NCBI RefSeq assembly: GCF_900091575.1
Contig: NZ_FMCR01000004.1
Span: forward strand, 596,393 to 660,392
Length of the DNA: 64,000 nt
Source: Micromonospora saelicesensis
Lineage (GTDB): Bacteria > Actinomycetota > Actinomycetes > Mycobacteriales > Micromonosporaceae
Direction of reading: 5' to 3'
Each line of letters starts with the position of its first letter. Positions within the stretch are counted from its first letter, which is position 1. A program made the translations under genes and the position numbers. This document shows positions 25,188-34,271 of this stretch, one piece after another. Below the pieces are notes generated by a model. It searched no databases. It was given only the letters and a program-made list of their open reading frames with translations, and was not told the DNA's origin.

Positions 25188-25225
25188 CGGCGAGCCGGCT
25201 CTCCACTCGGAGAGCCGGCTCGCCG
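25188..25225. terminator. bidirectional hairpin terminator
   Basis: A perfect 17-bp stem (25188-25204 with 25209-25225) with a 4-nt loop starts 4 bases after the stop of the repeat protein gene and ends 12 bases before the convergent esterase stop. It is the strongest hairpin of the window and should end both transcripts. Confidence 0.85.
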
Positions 25226-25237
25226 AACACCGCAGCG

Positions 25238-26848
25238 TCAGCGGCCGAGCGACCGCCAGAAGTCGTACGAGTGTGCCGCCCTGAAATCGCTCGTTCCCGG
25301 CCTGCCGTCACCGGCCAGCACCCGCACGTAGGAAGAGCCGCTGCCCAGTCGAGGCCAGCCCGCCCGACCCGTCCGGGCGAAGTCGGTCCAGGTCCGGACC
25401 ATCGCGTCGGAGAGCCGCCGCTGAGTCGGCGTCAACGCCTCGGCGTAGTCGACAGTGAACAGGTACGGCAGCTCGGCGCAGTGGTACGCGCCGGTGTCGA
25501 ACGTCGGTTCGGGACCTTCGGTGAAGAACGGCGCGTCCTCGTCGGCGAACTCGTACGCGAAGGTCGGCACCCGCCGCGCGAACGCCAACGCGGCGGAGTA
25601 GACCGGCTCGGCGTAGTCGTGATCGGTCAGCACGGCGCCCAACGTCACGCTGGCGGGATGTGCGGGGTCGCGCGGATAGCGGGCCAGCACCTTTCCCGCA
25701 TGGTCACCGAACATGGCGCGCACCTGGTCGCGGTACTGGTCGTCGGTGAGCGGGCACGACTCCGGCTCCTGGTCCGGCTTCGGCGGCTCCGGGCAGTTGA
25801 GCCCGACCCGTTCCATCCCCCACACCATGAGCCGGGACTCGTCCCGGTTCATTCCGGTCAACACCGGCACCGGATGCAGCCTCCCGGTGGTCAGCGCGTC
25901 CGCCGGGTCCACCGTTAGCGTGCGGCCGTCGACGACCGGACCCAGGTCGACCCCCGCACCGGGGTAGCCGGCGGTCTCGATCAGCCGGGCGGGGGAACGT
26001 CCGCGCAGGCAGGCGGCGACCACAGCCGGGTCGGTGCAGCCGATTCTCCGCGCGAACTCCTGGGCCGCCCCGACCGCCTCGGCCCGGGTCTGGACCGGGT
26101 TGGCGCACGAGTTGCTCTGCATGATCGCCCGGTGGAACAGGCCAGCGGTGGCGGGCGCGGCGAGTTGCGCGCAGACGCTGGTCGCCCCGGCGGACTGGCC
26201 GAACACTGTGACGTTGCCCGGGTCGCCCCCGAAGGCCGCCGCGTTTCGCCGCACCCAGCGCAGCGCGGCCTGCTGGTCCTGCAACCCGAAGTTGCCGGTG
26301 ATTCCGTCCCGACCGGCCAGCGCCGGATGCGCCAGGAAGCCGAGCGCGCCGAGCCGGTAGTTCACCGTGACGACGATGACGCCACCACCGACGGCCAGCC
26401 GCTGCCCGCCGTACCCGTCACCGCTGCCGAACCGGAAGTCCCCGCCGTGCAACCAGACCATGACCGGTCGAGGCGTTCGTACGGCCGAGCGCGGGGTGGT
26501 GACATTCAGGTAGAGGCAGTCCTCGGAATCGGAGGGTGTGTCCATCGGCAGCCCTTGCAGTTGGGCGCAGGCGGCACCGGGCCGGCTCGCGTCGCGTACT
26601 CCGGTCCACGTCGGACCAGGTTGCGGCGGTGCCCAGCGCAGCGCGCCCACCGGCGGGCTCGCGTACGGAACGCCCTGGAACGACCGGTGGTCTGCCGCGA
26701 CTGTCCCGCGCACCGCGCCCTGGTCGGTCCGGACGACGGCCGTACTCCGGCGGTCGTCGGCTGCGGCCGGACCGACGGCCATCGCCGGGCCGACGAGGAC
26801 GACAGCGCCCACCGTGACGGCCCATCGGGGGTACGAAAGTCTTTCCAT
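25238..26848 (-). CDS. secreted type B carboxylesterase
   Basis: A 536-aa exported alpha/beta hydrolase that cleaves carboxyl esters. A signal peptide covers about residues 1-30 (ending V-G-P-A-A-A). The family markers are all present: EDCLYLNV (109-116), oxyanion loop HGGDF (134-138; the third Gly is replaced by Asp compared with the usual HGGGF), and nucleophile motif GQSAG with Ser219. The acidic and His members are expected near DRDE-like MNRDESRL and GAYHCAELPYLF. The ATG is chosen because it opens the signal peptide and has GGGGAG just upstream. It is divergent from a GntR-TetR regulator that may control it. Confidence 0.9.
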   Translation of the reverse strand: MERLSYPRWAVTVGAVVLVGPAMAVGPAAADDRRSTAVVRTDQGAVRGTVAADHRSFQGVPYASPPVGALRWAPPQPGPTWTGVRDASRPGAACAQLQGLPMDTPSDSEDCLYLNVTTPRSAVRTPRPVMVWLHGGDFRFGSGDGYGGQRLAVGGGVIVVTVNYRLGALGFLAHPALAGRDGITGNFGLQDQQAALRWVRRNAAAFGGDPGNVTVFGQSAGATSVCAQLAAPATAGLFHRAIMQSNSCANPVQTRAEAVGAAQEFARRIGCTDPAVVAACLRGRSPARLIETAGYPGAGVDLGPVVDGRTLTVDPADALTTGRLHPVPVLTGMNRDESRLMVWGMERVGLNCPEPPKPDQEPESCPLTDDQYRDQVRAMFGDHAGKVLARYPRDPAHPASVTLGAVLTDHDYAEPVYSAALAFARRVPTFAYEFADEDAPFFTEGPEPTFDTGAYHCAELPYLFTVDYAEALTPTQRRLSDAMVRTWTDFARTGRAGWPRLGSGSSYVRVLAGDGRPGTSDFRAAHSYDFWRSLGR

Positions 26849-26932
26849 GCTCTCCCCATTTCGTCGACGCCGGTACGGCGTACGCACCGGGCTGCGCCGA
26901 GCATGTCGAGCTGGCGACCACCCGGCCAGGGA

Positions 26933-26994
26933 GCTCTAGTACGGCCGTGACAGGAAGGACGGGGGCGCCTGCTGGTGCTCTAGTGCGCTACGGT
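26933..26994. promoter_or_regulatory. candidate operator and promoter between esterase and GntR-TetR genes
   Basis: The octamer GCTCTAGT occurs twice in direct orientation (26933-26940 and 26977-26984), 44 bp apart, close to four helical turns. A TACGGT -10-like hexamer (26989-26994) lies just beyond the second copy, about 26 bases before the regulator start. The arrangement would suit autoregulation and control of the divergent esterase. Confidence 0.35.
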
Positions 26995-27019
26995 CACGCG
27001 AGGCCGGCGGGAGGCGATC

Positions 27020-27955
27020 GTGGCGGAGATCGACGAATCCACTCCCCCTTATCTGCGCATCGTCGGCGAGTTGCGACGGCGCATCCTGGCAGGCGAGTTG
27101 GGCCCCGGCGACCGGGTGCCGTCCACCCGGCAGATCGTCCGGGAGTGGGGCGTCGCCATGGCGACCGCCAGCCGCGCGCTCACCGCGCTTCGCCAGGAGA
27201 ACCTGGCCCGGGCGGTGCCGGGTGTGGGCATGGTGGTGACCGGCGCAGCGCCGACCACGCCGGGTCGGGGTGCCCCGTCCGCCGGTCGGCGGCTGCCCGT
27301 CCAGGGGTTGAACCGCGACCATGTGGTGCGGACCGCCATGACGATCGCCGACGCCGAGGGGTTACCGGCGCTGAGCATGCGGCGCATCGCGACGGAGTTG
27401 GATGTCCCCACCATGTCGCTGTACCGGCAGGTTCGGGGCAAGGAGCAGCTTCTCGTTCTGATGGCGGACGCGGCCTTCGCCGCGCATCGGCTGCCGCGCA
27501 CCTTCCCGCCGGGTTGGCGAGCCCAACTGGAGTTGCTCAGCCGACTTCAGTGGTCGATCTACCGGCGGCATCCCTGGCTGGCCCAGGTCGTCTCGCTGAC
27601 CCGCCCGCTGATGGCGCCGAACGCCGTCGCGCACACCGAGTGGGCACTGCGCGCCCTCGCCCGGCAGGGCCTGGACCAGCACACCCAGCTCCACCTGGTG
27701 GCCGCACTGGCCAACCATGTTCGAGGCACCGCCATCAATCTGGAGCGAGGAATTGAAGCGGAGCAGGACACCGGCCTGACCGACGACGAGTGGATGGAGG
27801 CCCAGGCCGACGTGTTCGGTGGATTGCTCGCGGCGGGCGAGTTTCCGCATCTGGCCCGACTCAGCCGGACGGCGATCGACCTCAATGTCGAGAGTCTCTT
27901 CGAATTCGGCCTGCAACGTCTGCTCGACGGCATGGCGGCGCTGCTCGAACGGTGA
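27020..27955 (+). CDS. hybrid GntR-TetR transcriptional regulator
   Basis: A 311-aa cytosolic regulator with two DNA-binding modules. Residues 5-75 are a GntR winged helix (YLRIVGELRRRILAGELGPGDRVPSTRQIV). After a Pro/Arg linker, residues about 97-145 are a TetR-type HTH (TMTIADAEGLPALSMRRIATEL), followed by a TetR C-terminal ligand domain. This fusion is known in actinomycetes; the tetracycline-repressor-like part usually binds a small hydrophobic ligand. The GTG start has GGGAGG five bases upstream. The gene is convergent, 4 bases apart, with the next TetR gene. Confidence 0.88.
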   Translation: MAEIDESTPPYLRIVGELRRRILAGELGPGDRVPSTRQIVREWGVAMATASRALTALRQENLARAVPGVGMVVTGAAPTTPGRGAPSAGRRLPVQGLNRDHVVRTAMTIADAEGLPALSMRRIATELDVPTMSLYRQVRGKEQLLVLMADAAFAAHRLPRTFPPGWRAQLELLSRLQWSIYRRHPWLAQVVSLTRPLMAPNAVAHTEWALRALARQGLDQHTQLHLVAALANHVRGTAINLERGIEAEQDTGLTDDEWMEAQADVFGGLLAAGEFPHLARLSRTAIDLNVESLFEFGLQRLLDGMAALLER

Positions 27956-27959
27956 CCGC

Positions 27960-28592
27960 TCAGACCGGGTCGGTGGCCTGCTCGGGCAGGCGCGCCCCGG
28001 ACGCGGCGACGAAACCGGCGAGCGCGATCTCCGCGGCCTGTCGCAGGTCTTCCCTGCTGACTCCGGCGGCGGCATGCACCGCGTGCCCCTCGGTGACGAT
28101 CATGACGAAGCGGGCGAGCGCTGCCGGATCGGCGTGCGCGGGTAGGTCGCCGTCGGCGACGGCGCGGGCGAGCCGGTCGGCGAGGGCACCTTCACCGCCA
28201 AGGCGGCTGGCGGCGAGGAACCCGGCGATGGGCGCGTTCTCGGTGGAGCAGCTGGTGCCGCCCTGGATCGACAGGCAACCGGCCGGTCGGTCGGTCCGGG
28301 TCACGGCGACCACGTTCTCGTGCAGCAGGGTGGCGACCACCTCGTACGCGGTCGGTTGGGCGAAGGCGTCCCGCGCGTACCCCATGTCCTTTTCGGCGTA
28401 GAGGGCCACGGCCTTGCGGAACAGCTCCTCCTTACTGCCGAAGGCGGCGTAGAGGCTGGGCTTGTTGATCCCCATCGCCTCGCTGAGGTCGCTCACCGAG
28501 GCGCCCTCGTACCCCTGACGCCAGAACACCTCCACAGCGCGCTCCAGCGCCTCGTCGGCGTCGAAGCCCCGTGGTCGACCTCGCTGCGGCAC
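27960..28592 (-). CDS. TetR-family repressor of the adjacent SDR gene
   Basis: A 210-aa repressor. The HTH occupies residues about 12-55 (ALERAVEVFWRQGYEGASVSDL, then NKPSLYAAFGSKEELF). The ligand domain has the TAGCLSIQGG-like segment found in the YxaF/LmrA-type TetR subgroup, here GCLSIQGGTSCS, which often controls oxidoreductases. The GTG start at 28590-28592 is preceded by AAGGGG. It is divergent from the SDR gene and two matching palindromes lie between them, so it probably represses both promoters. Confidence 0.9.
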   Translation of the reverse strand: MPQRGRPRGFDADEALERAVEVFWRQGYEGASVSDLSEAMGINKPSLYAAFGSKEELFRKAVALYAEKDMGYARDAFAQPTAYEVVATLLHENVVAVTRTDRPAGCLSIQGGTSCSTENAPIAGFLAASRLGGEGALADRLARAVADGDLPAHADPAALARFVMIVTEGHAVHAAAGVSREDLRQAAEIALAGFVAASGARLPEQATDPV

Positions 28593-28633
28593 AGCCCACC
28601 ACCCCTTCTCCGCCCATCCTACCGGCAGCGAAA

Positions 28634-28700
28634 ACCGATCGGTACAGAAATTTGCGCACCCGGTCGGCGGTTGCTACGGTCGGATACGTACCGCTCGGTA
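28634..28700. promoter_or_regulatory. SDR promoter flanked by two TetR operators
   Basis: Two related sites, ACCGATCGGTACAGAAATTTG (start 28634) and ACCGCTCGGTACAAAACTTG (start 28690), lie 56 bp apart. Between them is a plausible rightward promoter: TTGCGC (28652-28657), 17-bp spacer, TACGGT (28675-28680). The first site covers the region just upstream of -35, the second the start point. Occupancy of both by the adjacent TetR protein would block transcription. Confidence 0.6.
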
Positions 28701-28758
28701 CAAAACTTGCCGGAGGCTCGGCCGGCCGCACACCACACCCCAACAGAGGAGATCCATC

Positions 28759-29508
28759 GTGGGACAGCTCGACGGCAAGACCGCCCTCGTCACCGGGGGC
28801 ACCACGGGCATCGGCCTGGCCGCCGCCCGCCGCTTCGCCGCCGAAGGCGCGTACGTCTTCGTCACCGGCCGCCGCAAGGGCCCGGTCGACGAGGCAGTCG
28901 CCAGCATCGGCGCGAACGTCACAGGCATCGCCAGCGATGTCAGCAAGCTCGACGACCTGGACCAAGTGATGCGCGCGATCGAGGAGCGGGGCGCTGGCCT
29001 GGACGTGGTGTTCGCCAACGCCGGCGGTGGCGAGTTCCGGTCGCTCGACTCGATCACGGTCGAGCACGTCGCCACCACCTTCGAGACCAACATCTACGGC
29101 ACCATCTTCACGGTGCAGAAGGCCCTGCCCCTGCTCAACGAGGGCGCCTCGATCGTGCTGACCGGCTCGACCGCCGCCAGCAACGGCACCCCGGCGTTCA
29201 GCGTCTACGCCGCGTCCAAGGCAGCCATCCGCTCGTTCGGCCGCACCTGGGCCGCCGAGCTGATCGGCCGGAAGATCCGGGTCAACACCCTGATCCCCGG
29301 CTCGACCGAGACCCCCGGGCTCGCGGGCCTCGCGCCCAGCCCCGCGGAGGCCCCCGGGTTGCTGAAGGCCATCGCCTCGGGCGTGCCCATGCAGCGCATG
29401 GCACACCCGGACGAGATCGCCAACGCCGCGCTCTTCCTCGCCTCCGACCAGAGCAGCTTCATGACCGGCGGCGAGCTGTTCGTCGACGGCGGCGAGCAGC
29501 AGCTCTGA
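28759..29508 (+). CDS. short-chain dehydrogenase/reductase
   Basis: A 249-aa NAD(P)-dependent oxidoreductase of the classical SDR family. The cofactor motif TGGTTGIG is at residues 12-19, NAGG follows near 88-91, the catalytic Ser lies in LTGSTAAS, and YAASK gives Tyr150 and Lys154. Arginines in TGRRKG after strand 2 favour NADPH. The GTG start has AGAGGAG seven bases upstream. It is the only gene of the divergon besides its TetR repressor, so its substrate may be the inducer. A terminator follows at once. Confidence 0.92.
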   Translation: MGQLDGKTALVTGGTTGIGLAAARRFAAEGAYVFVTGRRKGPVDEAVASIGANVTGIASDVSKLDDLDQVMRAIEERGAGLDVVFANAGGGEFRSLDSITVEHVATTFETNIYGTIFTVQKALPLLNEGASIVLTGSTAASNGTPAFSVYAASKAAIRSFGRTWAAELIGRKIRVNTLIPGSTETPGLAGLAPSPAEAPGLLKAIASGVPMQRMAHPDEIANAALFLASDQSSFMTGGELFVDGGEQQL

Positions 29509-29513
29509 CGCGA

Positions 29514-29551
29514 AAACGCCCGGTCGATCCTCGCGGATCGACCGGGCGTTT
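29514..29551. terminator. bidirectional terminator between SDR gene and tRNA-Ser(CGA)
   Basis: A perfect 17-bp stem (29514-29530 with 29535-29551) with a 4-nt loop. Short A- and T-runs at the two bases of the stem give it a weak U-tract in both directions, so it can stop the SDR mRNA and the leftward tRNA transcript. Confidence 0.85.
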
Positions 29552-29564
29552 CTGCATTTCAGAG

Positions 29565-29651
29565 CGGTGGCGGAGGGATTTGAACCCTCGGAGGGCGTTA
29601 ACCCTCACACGCTTTCGAGGCGTGCTCCTTAGGCCGCTCGGACACGCCACC
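29565..29651 (-). tRNA. tRNA-Ser (anticodon CGA)
   Basis: An 87-nt class II tRNA on the minus strand. The acceptor arms GGTGGCG/CGCCACC pair perfectly, the T arm reads GGGTTCAAATCCC, and the long variable arm is present. The anticodon loop CTCGAAA gives CGA (bases 29615-29617 on the plus strand), reading UCG. CCA is not encoded. Confidence 0.96.
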
Positions 29652-29726
29652 GCCGACGAGGGTACAGGACCGCCGGTTCCGACGCCGAACCGGTATCGCC
29701 CGGGCCGGCCTGGCAGGATCTTTGCC

Positions 29727-30434
29727 ATGAGTACGCACATCGGCGCGAAGCCGGGCGAGATCGCCGAGCGGGTCCTGATGCCGGGTGACCCCCTGCGGGC
29801 CAAGTGGATCGCGGAGACCTACCTCGAGGGCGCCACCTGCTACTCGACGGTTCGGGGCATGCTGGGCTTCACCGGCCGCTGGAACGGCGTCGAGGTTTCC
29901 GTCCAGGGCTCCGGCATGGGCATGCCGTCGGCCTCCATCTACGCCCACGAATTGATCAACGAGTACGGCGTGAAGACGCTGATCCGGGTCGGCTCCTGTG
30001 GTGCCCTCAGCACCGACCTGCAACTGCGGGACGTGGTGGCCGCGATCGGGTCGTCCACCGACTCGAACATGAACCGGATGCGCTTCGACGGGCTGATCGA
30101 CTACGCCCCGGTGGCCGACTTCGGGCTGCTGCGTACGTCGGTCGAGGTGGCCGAGCGGCGCGGCATCACCATGCACGTGGGGCCGATCCTGGCGGCGGAC
30201 GCCTTCTACACGGACCGGCCGGACCTGTACGACACCCTCGCCGACTACGGCGTGTTGGCGGTGGAGATGGAGTCGGCGGCGCTCTACACGATCGCCGCCC
30301 GGTTCAAGGCCCGCGCGCTGACCGTGTTGACCGTCAGCGACCACATCAAGACCGGTGAGAAGACCACCTCGGAGGAGCGCGAGCAGACCTTCAGCCAGAT
30401 GGTCGAGATCGCCCTCGACACGATCATCGCCTGA
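29727..30434 (+). CDS. deoD: purine-nucleoside phosphorylase, DeoD type
   Basis: A 235-aa cytosolic hexameric enzyme of the NP-I family that splits purine (deoxy)nucleosides with phosphate for salvage. The MPGDPLRAKWIAETYL motif at residues 18-33 binds phosphate, GSGMGMPS follows, EMESAALY gives the ribose-binding Met-Glu pair, and the catalytic Asp lies in VSDHIKTGE. Length equals E. coli DeoD. The ATG is the first in a good context; a CAGGAT hexamer seven bases before it might be a weak -10 of a leaderless start, otherwise a GGCAGGA ribosome site serves. A long hairpin follows the stop. Confidence 0.95.
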   Translation: MSTHIGAKPGEIAERVLMPGDPLRAKWIAETYLEGATCYSTVRGMLGFTGRWNGVEVSVQGSGMGMPSASIYAHELINEYGVKTLIRVGSCGALSTDLQLRDVVAAIGSSTDSNMNRMRFDGLIDYAPVADFGLLRTSVEVAERRGITMHVGPILAADAFYTDRPDLYDTLADYGVLAVEMESAALYTIAARFKARALTVLTVSDHIKTGEKTTSEEREQTFSQMVEIALDTIIA

Positions 30435-30456
30435 TCCATTCCGGCGGCGTCACTGC

Positions 30457-30514
30457 CGAGAGAGCGGTATGACTCAGAGGTATAAATATGCCTCAGAGTC
30501 ATACCGCTCTCTCG
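30457..30514. terminator. 58-nt AT-cored palindrome after deoD
   Basis: Perfect 19-base arms (30457-30475 and 30496-30514) are followed inward, after one mismatch, by seven more pairs around an AAAT loop. The core reads TATAAATAT, strikingly AT-rich for this genome. It begins 22 bases after the deoD stop and can serve as its terminator, but its length and core suggest a mobile or dispersed palindromic element. Confidence 0.7.
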
Positions 30515-30519
30515 CATAT

Positions 30520-30632
30520 GCCGGGCCCGGACCGCCACGCCGGCCCGACCGCGCCACGCCGGGCCCGGACCGCCACGCCAGCCCGACCCGCGCCACGCCG
30601 GGCCCAGACCGCCACGTCGGCCCGACCGACTA
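30520..30632. repeat. 38/39-bp tandem repeat, about three copies
   Basis: Three consecutive units beginning GCCGGGCCC(G/A)GACCGCCACG (30520-30557, 30558-30596, 30597-30632) differ by a few substitutions and one inserted base. The run fills the gap between the deoD palindrome and the permease stop and has no convincing coding content. Confidence 0.75.
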
Positions 30633-30638
30633 CCCCAG

Positions 30639-31837
30639 TCAGACGGCGGCCAGCGCCTCGGTCGGCGCCAGGCGGGCGGCGCGCACCGCCGGGTAGAGGC
30701 CGGCGAAGCCGCCGATGACCAGTGTCGCGCCCACCCCGCCGAGCATCGCCCAGGCCGGCACCACGGTCGGCCAGTCCTGGGACAGCGCGTAGCCCGAGGT
30801 GACCAGGATGCCCAGCACCACCCCACCGATCCCGCCGAGCGCGGAGAGCAGCAGCGATTCGGTGAGGAACTGGGCCCGTACCTGGCCGCGGGTGGCGCCG
30901 AGTGACCGGCGCAGGCCGATCTCGGCCCGGCGTTCCAGCACCGAGATCACCATGGTGTTCGCCACACCGACCCCACCGACCAGCAGGGCGACCGCGCCCA
31001 GGCCCAGCAACAGGCCGGTGAACGCGTCGTCGCTCGCCTCGGCGGCGGCCAGCGCGTCCGACGGCCGGGACACCTCGACCTCGTTCGGCGCCTCCGGGTT
31101 GGTGGTCGCGCCGAGCACCGACCGGACCGCCTCGACCTGCGACTCCTGCGCCCGGGTGTAGACGGTGGTCGGGTGACCGTCGAAGCCCAGGTATTCGGCA
31201 GCCGCCGCCCAGCCGACCAACGCCGACGTGTCCAACTCGGGGGCGAGCGGTGCGGCGGCGAGGGTGCCGACCACTGTGAACGGCCGCCCACCCAGCCACA
31301 CCTGCACCTGCGGATCCGCCGAGGTGATCCCGAGCCGCTGCGCGGCGGTGGCGCCGAGCACGACCGCCGGGTAGCGAGCGGTCGCCTCGTTGAGCCAGGT
31401 GCCGGTGGTCACCTCGGCGCCCACGGTGCCGAGCAGGTCCAGCCGGGCCGCCCGGGTGGCGATGCCACCGGTCTCCGCCGCCGGGATCCGGTCCGAGCGG
31501 TACACCTTGGCGTCGGGCACCTGCCCGGTCGCGGACACCTCGGTCACCGGGCCGATCCGCCCGATCATCGCGATCGACTCCTCGGGCAGTTGCGCGTCCG
31601 CGCCGAACAGGGTGCTGCCCGGCTCGACGGTGAGCAGGTTGGTGCCGAGCGCGTCGAGCGCCCGGTCCAGCTCGGCGCGGGACGACGAGGAGATGCCGAC
31701 CACCGCGATCATCGCGGCGATACCGATCGCGATGCCCAACGCGGAGAGGAACGCCCGCAGCGGACGGGTCCGCAGCCCCACCCCACCGACGCGCACGACG
31801 TCCGCCGGCCGCAGTCGGGCCGGGGTCAGCGCCGCCA

Positions 31838-31838
<1 letters not shown>
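30639..31838 (-). CDS. ABC transporter permease, MacB/FtsX type
   Basis: A 399-aa membrane protein of the macrolide-exporter permease family. One helix near residues 28-50 (FLSALGIAIGIAAMIAVVG) is followed by a large extracytoplasmic MacB_PCD domain (about 55-270) and three C-terminal helices that form the FtsX domain, with the coupling segment ERRAEIGLRRSLGATRGQV. It works with the ATPase encoded just upstream (TGATG overlap) and the adaptor gene before it. Such systems use mechanical motion to move lipids, peptides or antibiotics across the envelope rather than classic transport. Confidence 0.92.
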
Positions 31839-32529
<691 letters not shown>

Positions 32530-32533
<4 letters not shown>

Positions 32534-33621
32534 GTCGGCACCACCACCGACGTGCCCTCGGTGAGGCCCGCACCGGTGACCTCGACCCGGCCGTCGGCGA
32601 ACAACCCGGTGGTCACCGCGAGGACCCGGCTCGCGTCGCCCTCGGCGACCTGGACGCCGTAACCGCCCTCGGCCAGCGCCAACAGGGCCGACACCGGCAC
32701 GGTGAGCACGTCGCGGCGCTCCGAGACGGTGAACGTCACGTCCGCGCTGGCCTGGTCGAAGCCGGTGAGGGCCTTCGGGTCGGTCACCGCGACTGTCACC
32801 TCGATCTTCGTCTCGGCGTCGCCGGCCTGCCCGTTGGCGCCGGCCGCGCCGGCCTGGACGACCGTTTCGACAGTGCTGATCGTGCCCGCCACCGTCCCGC
32901 CGTCCGGCAGCCGCACGCTGACCTTCGCGTCGCGCTCGGCCAACCGCTGGTCGTCCACGTCCAATTCGACGGTGACGACCCGGCTGGTGCCGGTGTACGT
33001 CAGCACCGCCTGGCCGGGCTGGGTGAGATCGCCGACGTCGACCTGGTGGCTCTCCACCCGGACCTCCCGGTCGGCGTACACGACCCGCCCCGGCTCGACC
33101 CGACCGGTCTCGGTCAGGCCCAGGTCCTCCTGCCAGTCCCGGACGGCGTCCGCGGTGGCGCCGGTGTACTCGTCGTCGACAGTGAAGCCGGTGTAGCCCA
33201 GCGCTTCGAGGTTCCGCTCGAACTGCGCGACGTCGGGCCCCTCCACCCCGGGGGCGAGGGTCCGGTACGCGGGCAGCCCGCCGTAGAGCAGCACCACCTC
33301 CTCGTTGTCTACCAGGTAGAGCGCCTTGCCCCGCCGTACCGTCGACCCGGTGGCCGCCAGCCCGGTGACGGTGCCGTTGAGCTTCGCCGTGGCGGTACGC
33401 GTCGCGCCGTACCCCAGTTCACCGTCCGCGGTCTCCGAGTCGGCGAGGGTCTGCCGGGTGACAGTGGCGGTGGCGGGTGGCGCGCTGCCAGCCTGGGCGC
33501 GGCCCCCGTCGGCGCCGCCGCCGAAACCCACCGCGGCGACCACGCCCACGGCGGCGACCAGCAGGACGACGCCGCCGGTGACGGCGGCGCGCAGCCGCGA
33601 GCGTCGGATGGCGCCGGTCAC
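32530..33621 (-). CDS. efflux periplasmic adaptor-like protein with peptidoglycan-binding insert
   Basis: A 363-aa membrane-anchored protein. One N-terminal helix (about 12-34) is followed by a barrel-sandwich region (KLNGTVTGLAATGSTVRRG) as in HlyD/MacA adaptors. Inserted in it is a PG_binding_1-like module (GPDVAQFERNLEALGYTGF...) about 60 residues long, then the beta-barrel and membrane-proximal parts. This architecture occurs in Gram-positive envelope ABC modules and probably links the pump to the cell wall; that role is inference. The GTG start overlaps the preceding gene (GTGA, 33618-33621) and has GGAGG six bases upstream. Confidence 0.88.
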
Positions 33622-34142
33622 CGGCCACCTCCGAACTGCGGCGCGTGCTGCCGGCACTTCTCCAGCGCAGCCTTCATGGCCGGGTCGCCGATGTTGATCG
33701 CGTTGCCCCCCGCCCCGATACGGACCCGCCCGTCGGCGTCCGGGTCCGGGAAGTCCGGCACCCCGTTCTCCCGCATGCACTTGGCCAGCGTCCGCATCTG
33801 CTCGGCCTGCTCGGGGTTGAGCTGCGGCCCCTGCCCACCGTTGGGCAGCTTGTCCTGGCACTTCTCCATGGCCGCCTGGACCTTCTGCTGATCCACGTCC
33901 GCACCGAACCGGAAGCCGGGACGCCCGCCCGCCTCCGGGTCGGGCATGTCCACCCCGTTCTCCCGCATGCACCTGGCGAAGGCGAGCTGCCGCTCGGAGT
34001 CACTGACCGGCGTGCCGCTCGCCGTGGCCTCTGCCTTCGCCCCACCGGCGGTCGCGACCCCGCCGCCGTCGTCGCCTCCCGCACCGCACCCGGACAGCGC
34101 CAGGGCGAGCAGGACGGGGATCGCAAGCATCTGTCGTCGCAT
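33618..34142 (-). CDS. lipoprotein with two CMRENGV repeats
   Basis: A 174-aa predicted lipoprotein; the lipobox L-S-G-C ends at Cys19. The mature part holds two copies of one motif: F-A-R-C-M-R-E-N-G-V-D-M-P-D-P (about 53-70) and L-A-K-C-M-R-E-N-G-V-P-D-F-P-D-P (about 118-133), each followed by a Gly-rich stretch and then A-x-E-K-C. The Cys pair of each repeat could form a disulfide. Proteins with this repeat are frequent in actinomycetes next to ABC pumps of this type; their role is unknown. It is the first gene of the four-gene leftward operon, divergent from the two-component pair. Confidence 0.85.
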   Translation of the reverse strand: MRRQMLAIPVLLALALSGCGAGGDDGGGVATAGGAKAEATASGTPVSDSERQLAFARCMRENGVDMPDPEAGGRPGFRFGADVDQQKVQAAMEKCQDKLPNGGQGPQLNPEQAEQMRTLAKCMRENGVPDFPDPDADGRVRIGAGGNAINIGDPAMKAALEKCRQHAPQFGGGR

Positions 34143-34271
34143 GGTGTCCGCTTCCGCTCAGGTCCGGCGCGGTTCGCCGAACGTGACACCCAGTGCACGG
34201 CAGCGGGCGTATCCCCGGCGTTACCGTCGGCGGTTATGCCGGCGTTACCGCACCCCGAGCACCATGGAGGG

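Noticed and set aside
28320..29726. upstream extension of the deoD frame, also across the tRNA-Ser gene
   Set aside because: The extension has shadow-frame composition, runs through the SDR gene in another frame and through a tRNA; DeoD length is normal from the ATG at 29727.
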